Origin: an uncultured Bacilli bacterium
GTDB taxonomy: Bacteria > Bacillota_I > Bacilli_A > RF39 > UBA660
Reading direction: 5' to 3'
DNA length: 64,000 bases
NCBI GenBank assembly: GCA_910583745.1
Contig: CAJTZC010000006.1
Location: 1-64,000 of the forward strand
Shown: positions 9,231-16,654 of the stretch, piece after piece
How the letters are laid out: each line of letters opens with the position of its first letter
How positions within the stretch are numbered: position 1 is the stretch's first letter
Position numbers and translations under genes: made by a program
The notes under the pieces: generated by a model
The model's database searches: none
The model's input: the letters and a program-made list of their open reading frames with translations, nothing else
What the model was told of the DNA's origin: nothing

Positions 9231-9830
9231 ATGGAAAACAGATACTATAGTGTAGACAGAGACGATGTATACGTAGGGAAAGTCATAAAAGTAATCGGTG
9301 GAATCTACCGCTATGAACACGTCGTCGATGACAAACCTCTCGCCTCGGTCGAAATCGACAAATACGAAAGACTTAGAAATATGCTCTTCGTTCCGACAGA
9401 AGAAGGTCTAAGCGAAGACTTACTCTATAGAAGTCCAAATTATCCAGTATTCAACGTGACGACAGAAGAAAAAACGTTGGCTTTAGCCCCTAATACCATC
9501 GCAGTGAAAGATGCGTGCAATTTAGGGTGCATACTGAAAGTCTTAGGAATGGGTGAAACGGTATTACATAGAGAGATTGCTTATGCAAAGAGGATTTTGA
9601 CGCAATTTTTTGGAGAGAACGAACGACTTATACTGAATGTGATGTCCAATTTAGGAACGGAAGGTCAAGAGCAAACCGAAGTCGTATTCGATTTACTCGA
9701 AAGAGCTTTAAAAAATAGAGACGATATAAGAGAGTTATTCGATTTGTTTCAAAAGGGGGACGATTTCAAACCTTCTAAACGAGAAAAAGTGAAAAGTCTG
9801 TCTTTTCTACCGCAAAAAAAGCCATTTTAA
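9231..9830 (+). CDS. Hypothetical 199-aa protein
   Basis: Not recognised. An acidic, soluble protein; residues 1-70 look beta-rich (VGKVIKVIGGIYRYEHVVDDKPLASVEI), the rest helical. The start ATG follows AAAGGAAAAG. Its last codons lie inside a terminator hairpin, so it is transcribed alone. Nothing in the neighbourhood indicates a pathway. Confidence 0.75.
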   Translation: MENRYYSVDRDDVYVGKVIKVIGGIYRYEHVVDDKPLASVEIDKYERLRNMLFVPTEEGLSEDLLYRSPNYPVFNVTTEEKTLALAPNTIAVKDACNLGCILKVLGMGETVLHREIAYAKRILTQFFGENERLILNVMSNLGTEGQEQTEVVFDLLERALKNRDDIRELFDLFQKGDDFKPSKREKVKSLSFLPQKKPF

Positions 9831-9842
9831 TCGGCTTTTTTT
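9814..9842 (+). terminator. Terminator overlapping the end of the upstream gene
   Basis: A 10-bp stem, AAAAAAAGCC (9814-9823) against GGCTTTTTTT (9833-9842); the stop codon 9828-9830 sits in the loop. Confidence 0.85.
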
Positions 9843-9850
9843 GGTTTCGC

Positions 9851-9879
9851 TTTACAAAATTTGTTTGTGATGATACAAT
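9851..9879 (+). promoter_or_regulatory. Promoter with extended -10
   Basis: TTTACA (9851-9856), 17-bp spacer, TACAAT (9874-9879) preceded by TGA. It serves the 561-aa gene. Confidence 0.7.
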
Positions 9880-9911
9880 ACTCACCTGAATGAAAAGAAA
9901 GAGGGAAAGAA

Positions 9912-11597
9912 ATGGACACCGTTGAAAAATTTAAAAATGCATTAAAAGAACTGAAAAAAAATTTGGCAAAGAATAGGGGTTACTTAGAAAGACAAGCAAT
10001 ATACCTCAATAGACAAATAGAACGAACTGCAAAGCGAGTATTTGCTGGTTATGCAAAAGAATATCCGAAAATTCAAGGGGATAAAATTCAAGAATTTATT
10101 ATGGAAAGAGAGTTGGGAGTCGAATACGACGTCGAAAGACAATATGACGATGTCATGGATAAACTAACGATAATGGACAATTTTATAAAGGGAATACAGC
10201 TGTATATAGATAGTTTTCCAAATGGCAATGTCAAGAATTATTATTGGATAGATGGTTTGGTTAGGATGCTAAAATATCTTCGTTTTTTAGGCATAATGAA
10301 TCTAGAAGAAATTGCCACCATCATAGGTTTAGCGGTATCTTCGAACATGCGTTATATAAATAAGTTTCATGACCAGCTGTACGACGATGACGACAGGGTA
10401 AGACGACTTCGTGACTATTTTAATGAAGATGGAACATTTAAATACAATGATAAAATAGACACATTTAGACAAGCGTTAAAAGAAATCGATGAGGACAAAG
10501 ATTACTTTCAACTTTTAATAGAGTTTGGAATAGGCACGGAATATACGCCAGTTCCACTTGCAGAATCGCTCAGTACCTTGTTGGCGAAAAATAACGTAAT
10601 ATTGGAAATCGATGCGAAAGATGCAAGTGCCCTTACAGCAAAACGACTTTTTAGAGAAGCCGAGCTTGCAAGTCAAAACGACGAAAACACCGACGTACCA
10701 GCCAACTTTTGGGATACTGTTTCAGCATCTTTCGACCACTTGAAAGCCATAAGACCACTCGACATTTGTATCTTTTTAGAAGCGATAATCCGAGCATCTA
10801 GAGTCACTGCGGTCCCACAGAAAGTCATCGCCGAATGTTTAGGCATGCTGGTTCATATCGATTACCAAAATAAAAATAGCAAGACATATATAGAGTCTCA
10901 TCCAAAAGAGATTGCTGGTCTCATGGAATATTTTAATCCGGACGGTACTTTTAAAGAAAATCCCCGCATAAAGGACTTTGAGAAAATACTCGAATCGTTG
11001 GTAAACAGAAGTGTACAAAGGATAGAGGCTTCCTTACAAACGGAGATGGTTTGGACGATACCTACCGCATGTGCTTCTCTTTTAATGGAGAATAACGAGG
11101 CGTGGAGACAAGTTCGCGCAAACGAGAAACGAGCAGCAAAGATAGAGCGAGCTAGAGAAGAGTTGTCTCGATACTACGCCGATGGCAGAGTAATCGAAAT
11201 CCCTCACAATATCGGAGAGTTTGACGAAATACTAGATAGATGCGGATTCTCAGAAATCGAAAAAGCGACCATTCGCCGTCATAGAGATAACCGTATAAAA
11301 ATGTTGGGATATAGAGTGGGACGGATTTTAGATGAAGAACAGTTGCAATTGTACATCGATGCCGAAGATTTAATGAAAAAATTGAGTCCAAATCAACCAG
11401 ACCGCGATGCGATAAAGACATGTTTCGCAGATTTAGCCTCTATAGCGGACTTATTATCCAATGAGCTGGATGCGTGTGAAAAAGAATATTTTGATTTAGA
11501 GAAAAGAGATATCTTGGCTCAATTAAAAGGTTATATCGACAAATACACACTGAGCACCGAACAACCTGTCGGAATGCAGAAAGCGTTGACAAAGTAG
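9912..11597 (+). CDS. Hypothetical 561-aa protein with an internal duplication
   Basis: Not recognised. Soluble, almost wholly helical, with no catalytic motif. It contains two copies of a domain about 170 residues apart: DYFNEDGTFKYNDKIDTFRQ near residue 166 and EYFNPDGTFKENPRIKDFEK near residue 339, each preceded by a helical stretch (EEIATIIGLAVSSNMRYI; KVIAECLGMLVHIDYQN). The N-terminus (residues 1-45) and the last 100 residues are coiled-coil-like. It has its own promoter (9851-9879) and terminator (11612-11652). Confidence 0.75.
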   Translation: MDTVEKFKNALKELKKNLAKNRGYLERQAIYLNRQIERTAKRVFAGYAKEYPKIQGDKIQEFIMERELGVEYDVERQYDDVMDKLTIMDNFIKGIQLYIDSFPNGNVKNYYWIDGLVRMLKYLRFLGIMNLEEIATIIGLAVSSNMRYINKFHDQLYDDDDRVRRLRDYFNEDGTFKYNDKIDTFRQALKEIDEDKDYFQLLIEFGIGTEYTPVPLAESLSTLLAKNNVILEIDAKDASALTAKRLFREAELASQNDENTDVPANFWDTVSASFDHLKAIRPLDICIFLEAIIRASRVTAVPQKVIAECLGMLVHIDYQNKNSKTYIESHPKEIAGLMEYFNPDGTFKENPRIKDFEKILESLVNRSVQRIEASLQTEMVWTIPTACASLLMENNEAWRQVRANEKRAAKIERAREELSRYYADGRVIEIPHNIGEFDEILDRCGFSEIEKATIRRHRDNRIKMLGYRVGRILDEEQLQLYIDAEDLMKKLSPNQPDRDAIKTCFADLASIADLLSNELDACEKEYFDLEKRDILAQLKGYIDKYTLSTEQPVGMQKALTK

Positions 11598-11611
11598 TTT
11601 CTTAAACATAT

Positions 11612-11652
11612 AAAAGCAATAAACCAAATCGGCTTATTGCTTTTAATTTTTT
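11612..11652 (+). terminator. Rho-independent terminator
   Basis: An 11-bp stem, AAAAGCAATAA (11612-11622) with TTATTGCTTTT (11634-11644), followed by AATTTTTT. Confidence 0.85.
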
Positions 11653-11687
11653 AAATAGATGAAATAAATGCTACAGGTATATAATAA

Positions 11688-11828
11688 ATAGAAAAAAGCT
11701 TAGCTAACCTTTATGGAGCGATATCTATTCAAAATTTAGAAGAATTAAATAAACCTTTCTACGATGCGATGTTAAGCATTCCCTTTTTTATTTTATGCGG
11801 TTTCCTTGAGCTATTCATAATAACATAA
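11688..11828 (+). pseudogene. Possible decayed gene fragment
   Basis: Between the terminator at 11652 and the tRNAs, an open frame of about 46 codons reads protein-like (SLANLYGAISIQNLEELNK, then a hydrophobic tail) but has no usable start or ribosome binding site and is preceded by an in-frame stop at 11685. Family not identified. It may be chance. Confidence 0.25.
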
Positions 11829-11854
11829 AAACGCGCTTTTGCTAAGTGCGTTTT
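11828..11854. terminator. Bidirectional terminator beside tRNA-Leu
   Basis: AAAACGCGC (11828-11836) pairs with GTGCGTTTT (11846-11854) with one wobble. T-runs exist on both strands; on the minus strand it would end the tRNA-Ile/tRNA-Leu transcript. A 7-bp-arm palindrome ACTCGAA-G-TTCGAGT (11863-11877) lies between it and the tRNA. Confidence 0.7.
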
Positions 11855-11889
11855 CTATTGTCACTCGAAGTTCGAGTTCAGTATCAATC

Positions 11890-11973
11890 TGGTGCGAGTA
11901 ACAGGACTTGAACCTGCACGGTATAACCACTAGATCCTAAGTCTAGCGCGTCTGCCAGTTCCGCCATACTCGC
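11890..11973 (-). tRNA. tRNA-Leu (UAG)
   Basis: 84 nt on the minus strand. Acceptor GCGAGTA/TACTCGC, discriminator A, encoded CCA (11890-11892), anticodon TAG in the stem-loop CTAGACTTAGGATCTAG, a short variable arm and GTTCAAGTC T-arm. The D-arm and anticodon arm closely match Bacillus tRNA-Leu(UAG). Confidence 0.95.
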
Positions 11974-11981
11974 ATTAAAAA

Positions 11982-12058
11982 TGGTGGATCTTGTAGGACT
12001 CGAACCTACGACCGCCCGGTTATGAGCCGGATGCTCTAACCAACTGAGCTAAAGATCC
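11982..12058 (-). tRNA. tRNA-Ile2 (CAU anticodon, lysidine type)
   Basis: 77 nt on the minus strand with acceptor GGATCTT/AAGATCC, discriminator A and encoded CCA. The anticodon is CAT, but the body (TTTAGCTCAGTTGGTTAGAGCA, CGGTCGTAGGTTCGAGTCC) matches Bacillus tRNA-Ile2 rather than the elongator Met tRNA. It therefore should be modified by TilS to read AUA. The identity call rests on remembered family sequence; tRNA-Met is the alternative. Confidence 0.85.
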
Positions 12059-12276
12059 ATCAACGTATTAATGATATCATTATGTCTCTTTTTAGTCAAG
12101 AGCTTTTTAACGATTTTTCTTTAAGAAGAGCGCCGTATTTTGAGTAGATGCGATGCAAATCAATCCTCGCTTTTCTTTGTAAAAATTTTTTTTCAGCCTC
12201 AACCCATGGAAGAAAGGCATAATCTTTCCAAAATTACAAAAGATACAATATTTTTTCTGTTTTTTGGGTAAAATAG

Positions 12277-12285
12277 TGTTATAAT
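12277..12285 (+). promoter_or_regulatory. Extended -10 upstream of the polysaccharide deacetylase
   Basis: TGTTATAAT (12277-12285) lies 20 bp before the ATG at 12306; only a T-rich, poorly conserved -35 is present. Confidence 0.5.
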
Positions 12286-12305
12286 GAGAAAGAAGAGGTA
12301 TCACG

Positions 12306-13547
12306 ATGAGAAGTACATATTTAAGCATATTAAGTAAATATACATTTGCACTTATCTTTGCAATGTTTCTAAAAGTTTTAATAATGGACGTTTCCTTTAC
12401 GAGGAGTTACCAAATAGTAGAGACGACGACGACAAAACCGAGTATGACGATTGTAAAATATACGGTAATTCCAGTCGAAGACTCGAATATACCTTTTAAT
12501 AAACCGTATTTTAACAATCCCAAAATCGACAAATACGTCGACGACTATATCTCTAAAAATGCTTGTACAGAGTTAAACTACAATGTCATAGATATCGGTG
12601 GGAACAGAATAAGCATCTTCTTAAACTGTGGTACACCATATCATGTCATCTACAACTATAAGAAAAAAGAAGAGGTAAAATTCGATTCTCTCCTAGACGA
12701 CAGAGAAGGCTTCATCGCTTCGACAAAGAAACTCCTAGGCTTAAAGTACCCTAAGTTTGTCGTCGAAGATGCGGATATAGAACATGCAGTCTACAATATC
12801 AAACCGAATGAACTAGTGGGATATTATAAGACCAAAGAATATGGTGACATCGACGTCAAAATTAACTACAACGAAATAATGGATATGCTGAACTACGACA
12901 TGCACTACGACGATGCCTATGAAAACGAAGTTTATACACTAGACCGAAATAAAAAGACGATTGCTTTTACTTTTGACGATGGTCCGAGTGATTACGATTT
13001 AAAATTGATAGACCTCTTGGTCGACAGCCATTCCAGCGCGACTTTCTTCGTGGTAGGAAATAGAATAGAGAACTTCCCAAATTCGATTCATAAAATGGTA
13101 GAGAAGGGGATGGAAGTTGGGAATCATACGTATAACCATAAATCACTGGCTGGTCTTTCTGCAAACGCTATTAAATCTCAAATTACGAAGACGAACGACC
13201 TCTTTAGAAATATGACAGGACAGGAGTTAAAATTGCTGAGGCCGTCCTATGGAGCGGTGAACAAAAAAGTGTTGCTCCAAGTCGGCATGCCCGTCGTTTT
13301 ATGGAACATAGACACGTTAGACTGGAAGACACGAAATGCCGAAAAAGTATACGATGAAATTGTAAAGAATGCCGAAGATGGCGACATCGTCTTGATGCAC
13401 AGTCTATACAAAAGTACCGTGGACGCAGTAGAGAAATCGCTAAAAGAACTCTACAAAAAGGGCTTCCAAGTCGTCTCAGTGAGTAAACTCGTCGAACTAA
13501 AAGGTAGAGAATTGTCGATAGGAAAATCCTATGTCGCCGTTAAATAG
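12306..13547 (+). CDS. Membrane-anchored polysaccharide deacetylase (PgdA/NodB family)
   Basis: 413 aa. One N-terminal membrane anchor (residues 9-27), an extracellular spacer (about 30-210, similar in kind to the DUF3298-like part of PgdA) and a NodB domain. Catalytic motifs are intact: TFDDGPSD with the base Asp and metal Asp, HTYNH for the metal histidines, RPSYGA, WNIDTLDW, and IVLMHSLY. It most likely removes acetyl groups from peptidoglycan GlcNAc or another surface glycan. RBS AAGAGGT before the ATG. Monocistronic, followed by tRNA-Ser. Confidence 0.92.
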   Translation: MRSTYLSILSKYTFALIFAMFLKVLIMDVSFTRSYQIVETTTTKPSMTIVKYTVIPVEDSNIPFNKPYFNNPKIDKYVDDYISKNACTELNYNVIDIGGNRISIFLNCGTPYHVIYNYKKKEEVKFDSLLDDREGFIASTKKLLGLKYPKFVVEDADIEHAVYNIKPNELVGYYKTKEYGDIDVKINYNEIMDMLNYDMHYDDAYENEVYTLDRNKKTIAFTFDDGPSDYDLKLIDLLVDSHSSATFFVVGNRIENFPNSIHKMVEKGMEVGNHTYNHKSLAGLSANAIKSQITKTNDLFRNMTGQELKLLRPSYGAVNKKVLLQVGMPVVLWNIDTLDWKTRNAEKVYDEIVKNAEDGDIVLMHSLYKSTVDAVEKSLKELYKKGFQVVSVSKLVELKGRELSIGKSYVAVK

Positions 13548-13604
13548 CTCAAAAAGTTATTGACTAAAGGAACAAAATTCGGTAAAATGAATATGTTCCT
13601 TAAT

Positions 13605-13695
13605 GGAGTAGTACTCAAGAGGCTGAAGAGGCGCCCCTGCTAAGGGTGTAGGTCGGGAAACTGGCGCGAGAGTTCAAATCTCTCCTACTCCGCCA
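13605..13695 (+). tRNA. tRNA-Ser (GCU)
   Basis: 91 nt with acceptor GGAGTAG/CTACTCC, discriminator G, encoded CCA (13693-13695), anticodon GCT in CCCCTGCTAAGGG and a long variable arm, as expected for class II tRNA-Ser. Confidence 0.95.
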
Positions 13696-13711
13696 TTTGG
13701 ATTATGATAAG

Positions 13712-13745
13712 GTCTTGCAAACAAAATCGTCTGCAAGGCTTTTTA
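13712..13745 (+). terminator. Terminator after tRNA-Ser
   Basis: GTCTTGCA (13712-13719) pairs with TGCAAGGC (13732-13739, one wobble), followed by TTTTT. Confidence 0.8.
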
Positions 13746-13773
13746 TATTCGAGAATTCTAGAAAAAAATGCTG

Positions 13774-13802
13774 TTGACATTTTAAAATTTGTAGTATAGA
13801 AT
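13774..13802 (+). promoter_or_regulatory. Promoter of the methyltransferase gene
   Basis: Perfect TTGACA (13774-13779), 17-bp spacer, TAGAAT (13797-13802). Confidence 0.75.
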
Positions 13803-13829
13803 ATTCCCTACAAAAAGGGGGGGAAAATC

Positions 13830-14477
13830 ATGGAAGATGGATGGTTCACAGTCGAATACACACCACGAGAAAAATTAGAAGAGCTTATTGCACTGAATGG
13901 GGTAAAAAGAAGAAATGAAGAGAGAATAAACGGAGCGAGAAGTTTTACAAATTTTATCAGCGAAATGTATCCAAATGCACACAAAATATTGGATGTAGGG
14001 GTAGGTCCTGGTAATACGAGCATTTTTCTTAAAAATAAAGGTTACGATGTGACCGCGATGGATAGATACGATTCTGTCGCGTCGATAGGCATCACTTATG
14101 GGGATGGCACGACAGAAGAGCGTTTTTATCAGAATGCCGATTTTGGTTACAAGAAGAAATTGACCGACCTCGGAATCGAGTTTAAAGAAGAATATTTTAC
14201 ACTTGATACAGATATTAGAGAGTACGACCTCGTAATAGGTCTGCACGCATGTGGAGCGAATGAATTGATAGTGCGAAGATGCTTACAAGAAAAAAAAGAA
14301 TTCGTCATCACACCATGTGAAATACGAAACAGCATGACCAATCGAGGCTTTCTTAATCGAGCAAGTTATATTGCCTACTTAAAAAGATTAAGCGCAGAAA
14401 TAAAAAGCATCGACTTGCCTATAAATGTTCCTAGTCGAGAAGAACCTTGGGGGAAAACCCTTTATTTAAAAAAATAA
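13830..14477 (+). CDS. Class I SAM-dependent methyltransferase
   Basis: 215 aa. The SAM-binding motif I ILDVGVGPGNTSIFLKNKG with the acidic end of strand 2 (DVTAMD) is at residues 53-77. Further on, LVIGLHACGANELIVRRC and FVITPCEIR resemble the motif IV region of methyltransferases of the Methyltransf_32/TRM13-like kind, some of which act on RNA; the substrate here is not known. Start from an unusually G-rich ribosome binding site (13816-13822). It has its own promoter and a terminator shared with the convergent peptide deformylase gene. Confidence 0.8.
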   Translation: MEDGWFTVEYTPREKLEELIALNGVKRRNEERINGARSFTNFISEMYPNAHKILDVGVGPGNTSIFLKNKGYDVTAMDRYDSVASIGITYGDGTTEERFYQNADFGYKKKLTDLGIEFKEEYFTLDTDIREYDLVIGLHACGANELIVRRCLQEKKEFVITPCEIRNSMTNRGFLNRASYIAYLKRLSAEIKSIDLPINVPSREEPWGKTLYLKK

Positions 14478-14502
14478 CTGTCGGCCACAGACGACAGTTT
14501 TA
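14477..14502. terminator. Shared bidirectional terminator
   Basis: ACTGTCG (14477-14483) pairs with CGACAGT (14492-14498); flanked by AAAATA on the left and TTTTA on the right, it can serve the methyltransferase (+) and deformylase (-) genes. Confidence 0.8.
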
Positions 14503-15048
14503 AATTGGTCTCATAGTATCTCGCCCGCGATAAGGATTGTTTTTATCTATTTTATCGACGAACAATACACCATTTAAATGGTCTAATTCGTGCTGAAAGG
14601 CGACAGACAAATCTTCTCTTAAACGATACGTATGCACCTCGCCATTCAAATCTTGTGCTTCGACTTTAATTCTAGCATATCTAGGGACGATGCCATCGAC
14701 AGGGCGGTTGACGGAAAGGCAGCCTTCCCCCTCTTCGACATAGATGCGTTCCTCGCTGTAACTGATTATTTTAGGATTGATAGCGACGTATCTTTCAAAA
14801 ATGCCATCTTCGATTTCATTGACGACGACGAATATGCGTTTAGGTACACCTAGCTGGATAAAAGCGAGTCCCATGCCAGGACGGAGATTGTACTTTTCAG
14901 AGTATTCCTCGATTTGACTCATCTCCAAATATTTCAACGCATCTTCGACCATCTTTTTGTCTTTTTCTGAAAGTGGAAAAACGACTTCTTTGCTCACAGT
15001 CCGAAGCATCTTGTTCTGTTCATCTAATATTCTCAATTTTGGTAACAT
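14500..15048 (-). CDS. def: Peptide deformylase
   Basis: 182 aa from the ATG at 15048, which sits 8 nt after AAGGGG (an upstream GTG at 15057 is less well placed). Removes the formyl group from nascent proteins. Motif 2 EGEGCLSV (metal Cys) and motif 3 VAFQHELDHLNG (metal histidines, catalytic Glu) are intact. Motif 1 reads GMGLAFIQLG instead of the usual GxGLAAPQ, keeping the Gly and Gln but changing Ala-Pro to Phe-Ile. Length fits type 2 (Gram-positive) deformylases. Alone between divergent and convergent neighbours. Confidence 0.93.
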   Translation of the reverse strand: MLPKLRILDEQNKMLRTVSKEVVFPLSEKDKKMVEDALKYLEMSQIEEYSEKYNLRPGMGLAFIQLGVPKRIFVVVNEIEDGIFERYVAINPKIISYSEERIYVEEGEGCLSVNRPVDGIVPRYARIKVEAQDLNGEVHTYRLREDLSVAFQHELDHLNGVLFVDKIDKNNPYRGRDTMRPI

Positions 15049-15155
15049 GTACTTCACCCCTTAAACAAAAAATATAATATCAAATTATAGCGAAAATTGC
15101 AAATTTACTTAACAAAAACAGAAAAAAATGATAAACTTTAGATGGTGATAAATAG

Positions 15156-16127
15156 GTGGCTACAAAAAAGAAGATAAGACTTAAGAAAAAATTTAAAAAG
15201 AGACTGAAACGATTATTTTTACTTCTAGTGATTTCTTTATTATGCGTTTTTGGCGGAATGAAAATATACGAAAATGTAAAATATCGAAATACCGAAGAAT
15301 ACAAATTCATCGAAAAAGGTTACGAGCCATCGACCTTTAAACTGATAACAGAAAAATGTAGTGACGAACACAAAGCATTTCTTTTAAACGAAGATAAAAT
15401 CGACTATATAAAATATATCCTCGGGGATAAGTATTATATAGACAAAAACTTTGAAGCCTATCTCGAATTTTATGAGTCGAACAGCAAGTACACCTTCGAG
15501 GATGTCATCGCTCTTGTCAATGTCGGAGCGACCAAACCTTGGTACGAGGGAGTAAAGACGACCGACACGATGGATAAGTATGCTGTTCTCGTCAACAAAT
15601 TTCATGTCTTACCCGAAGCTTACGAGGTGGGAACCATCAAGACCTTTTCGAGCACCTATGCCTATGGGACTGTAAAAGCCGAAGAGACTTGCTACAATGC
15701 TTTCATCGAGATGGCCAAATCCGCAAAAGAAGACGACATCACTTTGATACTCACGTCTGGGTACCGGACGAGAGAGAGCCAAACGAGTATATATGACGAT
15801 ATGAAAAACTCCAAAGGAGCAGACTATGCAGACCAATACGCCGCGCGACCAGGTTCGAGTGAGCACGAGACGGGATTGGCCCTCGATATTTTGACTTACA
15901 ATGCGTATACAGAGACGTTTAAGACGACCAAAGCTTACGAATGGCTTCACGCTCATGCACATGAGTTTGGCTTTATTGAGAGATACGAAGAGGGGAAAGA
16001 GTACTTAACTGGATACAGTGCCGAATCTTGGCATTATCGGTACATCGGAGTCGACCTCGCCAAAAAAGTGAAAGAAGAAGGAATAACTTACGATGAATAC
16101 TATGCCTTCTATATGGCCTCACAATGA
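15156..16127 (+). CDS. D-alanyl-D-alanine carboxypeptidase, VanY/DdlY family
   Basis: 323 aa, GTG start after AGATGGTGAT. Lysine-rich N-terminus and one membrane anchor (about residues 18-37), then an extracellular zinc peptidase domain: LTSGYRTRESQ, SSEHETGLALDI (SxHxxGxAxD) and ESWHYRYIG (ExWHxR), all metal or catalytic positions present. It trims D-Ala from peptidoglycan stem peptides. Its stop overlaps the next start by 4 bp (ATGA). Confidence 0.93.
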   Translation: MATKKKIRLKKKFKKRLKRLFLLLVISLLCVFGGMKIYENVKYRNTEEYKFIEKGYEPSTFKLITEKCSDEHKAFLLNEDKIDYIKYILGDKYYIDKNFEAYLEFYESNSKYTFEDVIALVNVGATKPWYEGVKTTDTMDKYAVLVNKFHVLPEAYEVGTIKTFSSTYAYGTVKAEETCYNAFIEMAKSAKEDDITLILTSGYRTRESQTSIYDDMKNSKGADYADQYAARPGSSEHETGLALDILTYNAYTETFKTTKAYEWLHAHAHEFGFIERYEEGKEYLTGYSAESWHYRYIGVDLAKKVKEEGITYDEYYAFYMASQ

Positions 16128-16606
16128 GAGTCGAACATACACTCGAACCCGTCTTCGATAAAGAGAGCCGAACCCTCATTTTAGGTTCTATGCCAAGTGT
16201 AAAATCGCGAGAAGTGGGAAAATACTACGGTCACAAGACGAACCGATTTTGGCAAATCATGTCCAAGCTTTACGAGGAAGACATCGACGATTGGAAGGCG
16301 TTCATTCTGAGACACCATCTAGCACTTTGGGACGTCATCGCCTCATGTGAAATAGAGGGGTCCAGTGACAGTTCGATTAAGAAAGTCGTCCCGAATGACA
16401 TTGCCACAATCATCGACCATGCAGACATCAAAAACATCGTGCTGTTAGGGAAGACAGCTTACAATCTATACAATAAATATCTTTTTGAAAAAGTAAAGAG
16501 GGAAGGCATCGTTCTTCCTAGTCCATCGAGTGCAAATGCGACTTATTCCTTAGACGATTTGGTCCGAGAATACCAGATAATAAAAGATAAAACAGAAAAC
16601 AGTTAA
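16124..16606 (+). CDS. DNA-deoxyinosine (hypoxanthine) glycosylase, UDG superfamily
   Basis: 160 aa. Motif LGSMPSVKSREVGKYYGHKTNRFW near the N-terminus, ALWDVIASCEIEGSSDSSIKKVVPND in the middle and LPSPSSANA near the end match family 6 uracil-DNA glycosylases (HDG), base-excision enzymes acting on deaminated adenine. The final motif is usually LPSTSPANA; here two positions differ. Coupled to the upstream carboxypeptidase by an ATGA overlap although the functions are unrelated. Confidence 0.85.
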   Translation: MRVEHTLEPVFDKESRTLILGSMPSVKSREVGKYYGHKTNRFWQIMSKLYEEDIDDWKAFILRHHLALWDVIASCEIEGSSDSSIKKVVPNDIATIIDHADIKNIVLLGKTAYNLYNKYLFEKVKREGIVLPSPSSANATYSLDDLVREYQIIKDKTENS

Positions 16607-16607
16607 T

Positions 16608-16646
16608 AAAAAAGATTGCGTTCCAATAGGTTTTGCAATCTTTTTT
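16608..16646. terminator. Bidirectional terminator
   Basis: A 12-bp stem AAAAAAGATTGC (16608-16619) with GCAATCTTTTTT (16635-16646) between convergent genes. Confidence 0.9.
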
Positions 16647-16654
16647 CAATGGTT

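Noticed and set aside
11863..11877. ACTCGAA-G-TTCGAGT palindrome beside tRNA-Leu as an integration (att) site.
   Set aside because: No integrase or second copy is present; it is a short chance-compatible palindrome that partly echoes the tRNA acceptor sequence.
12107..12328. Open frame on the minus strand upstream of the deacetylase gene.
   Set aside because: It covers the deacetylase promoter and start, lacks a ribosome binding site and reads as low-complexity Lys/Phe/Ile sequence.
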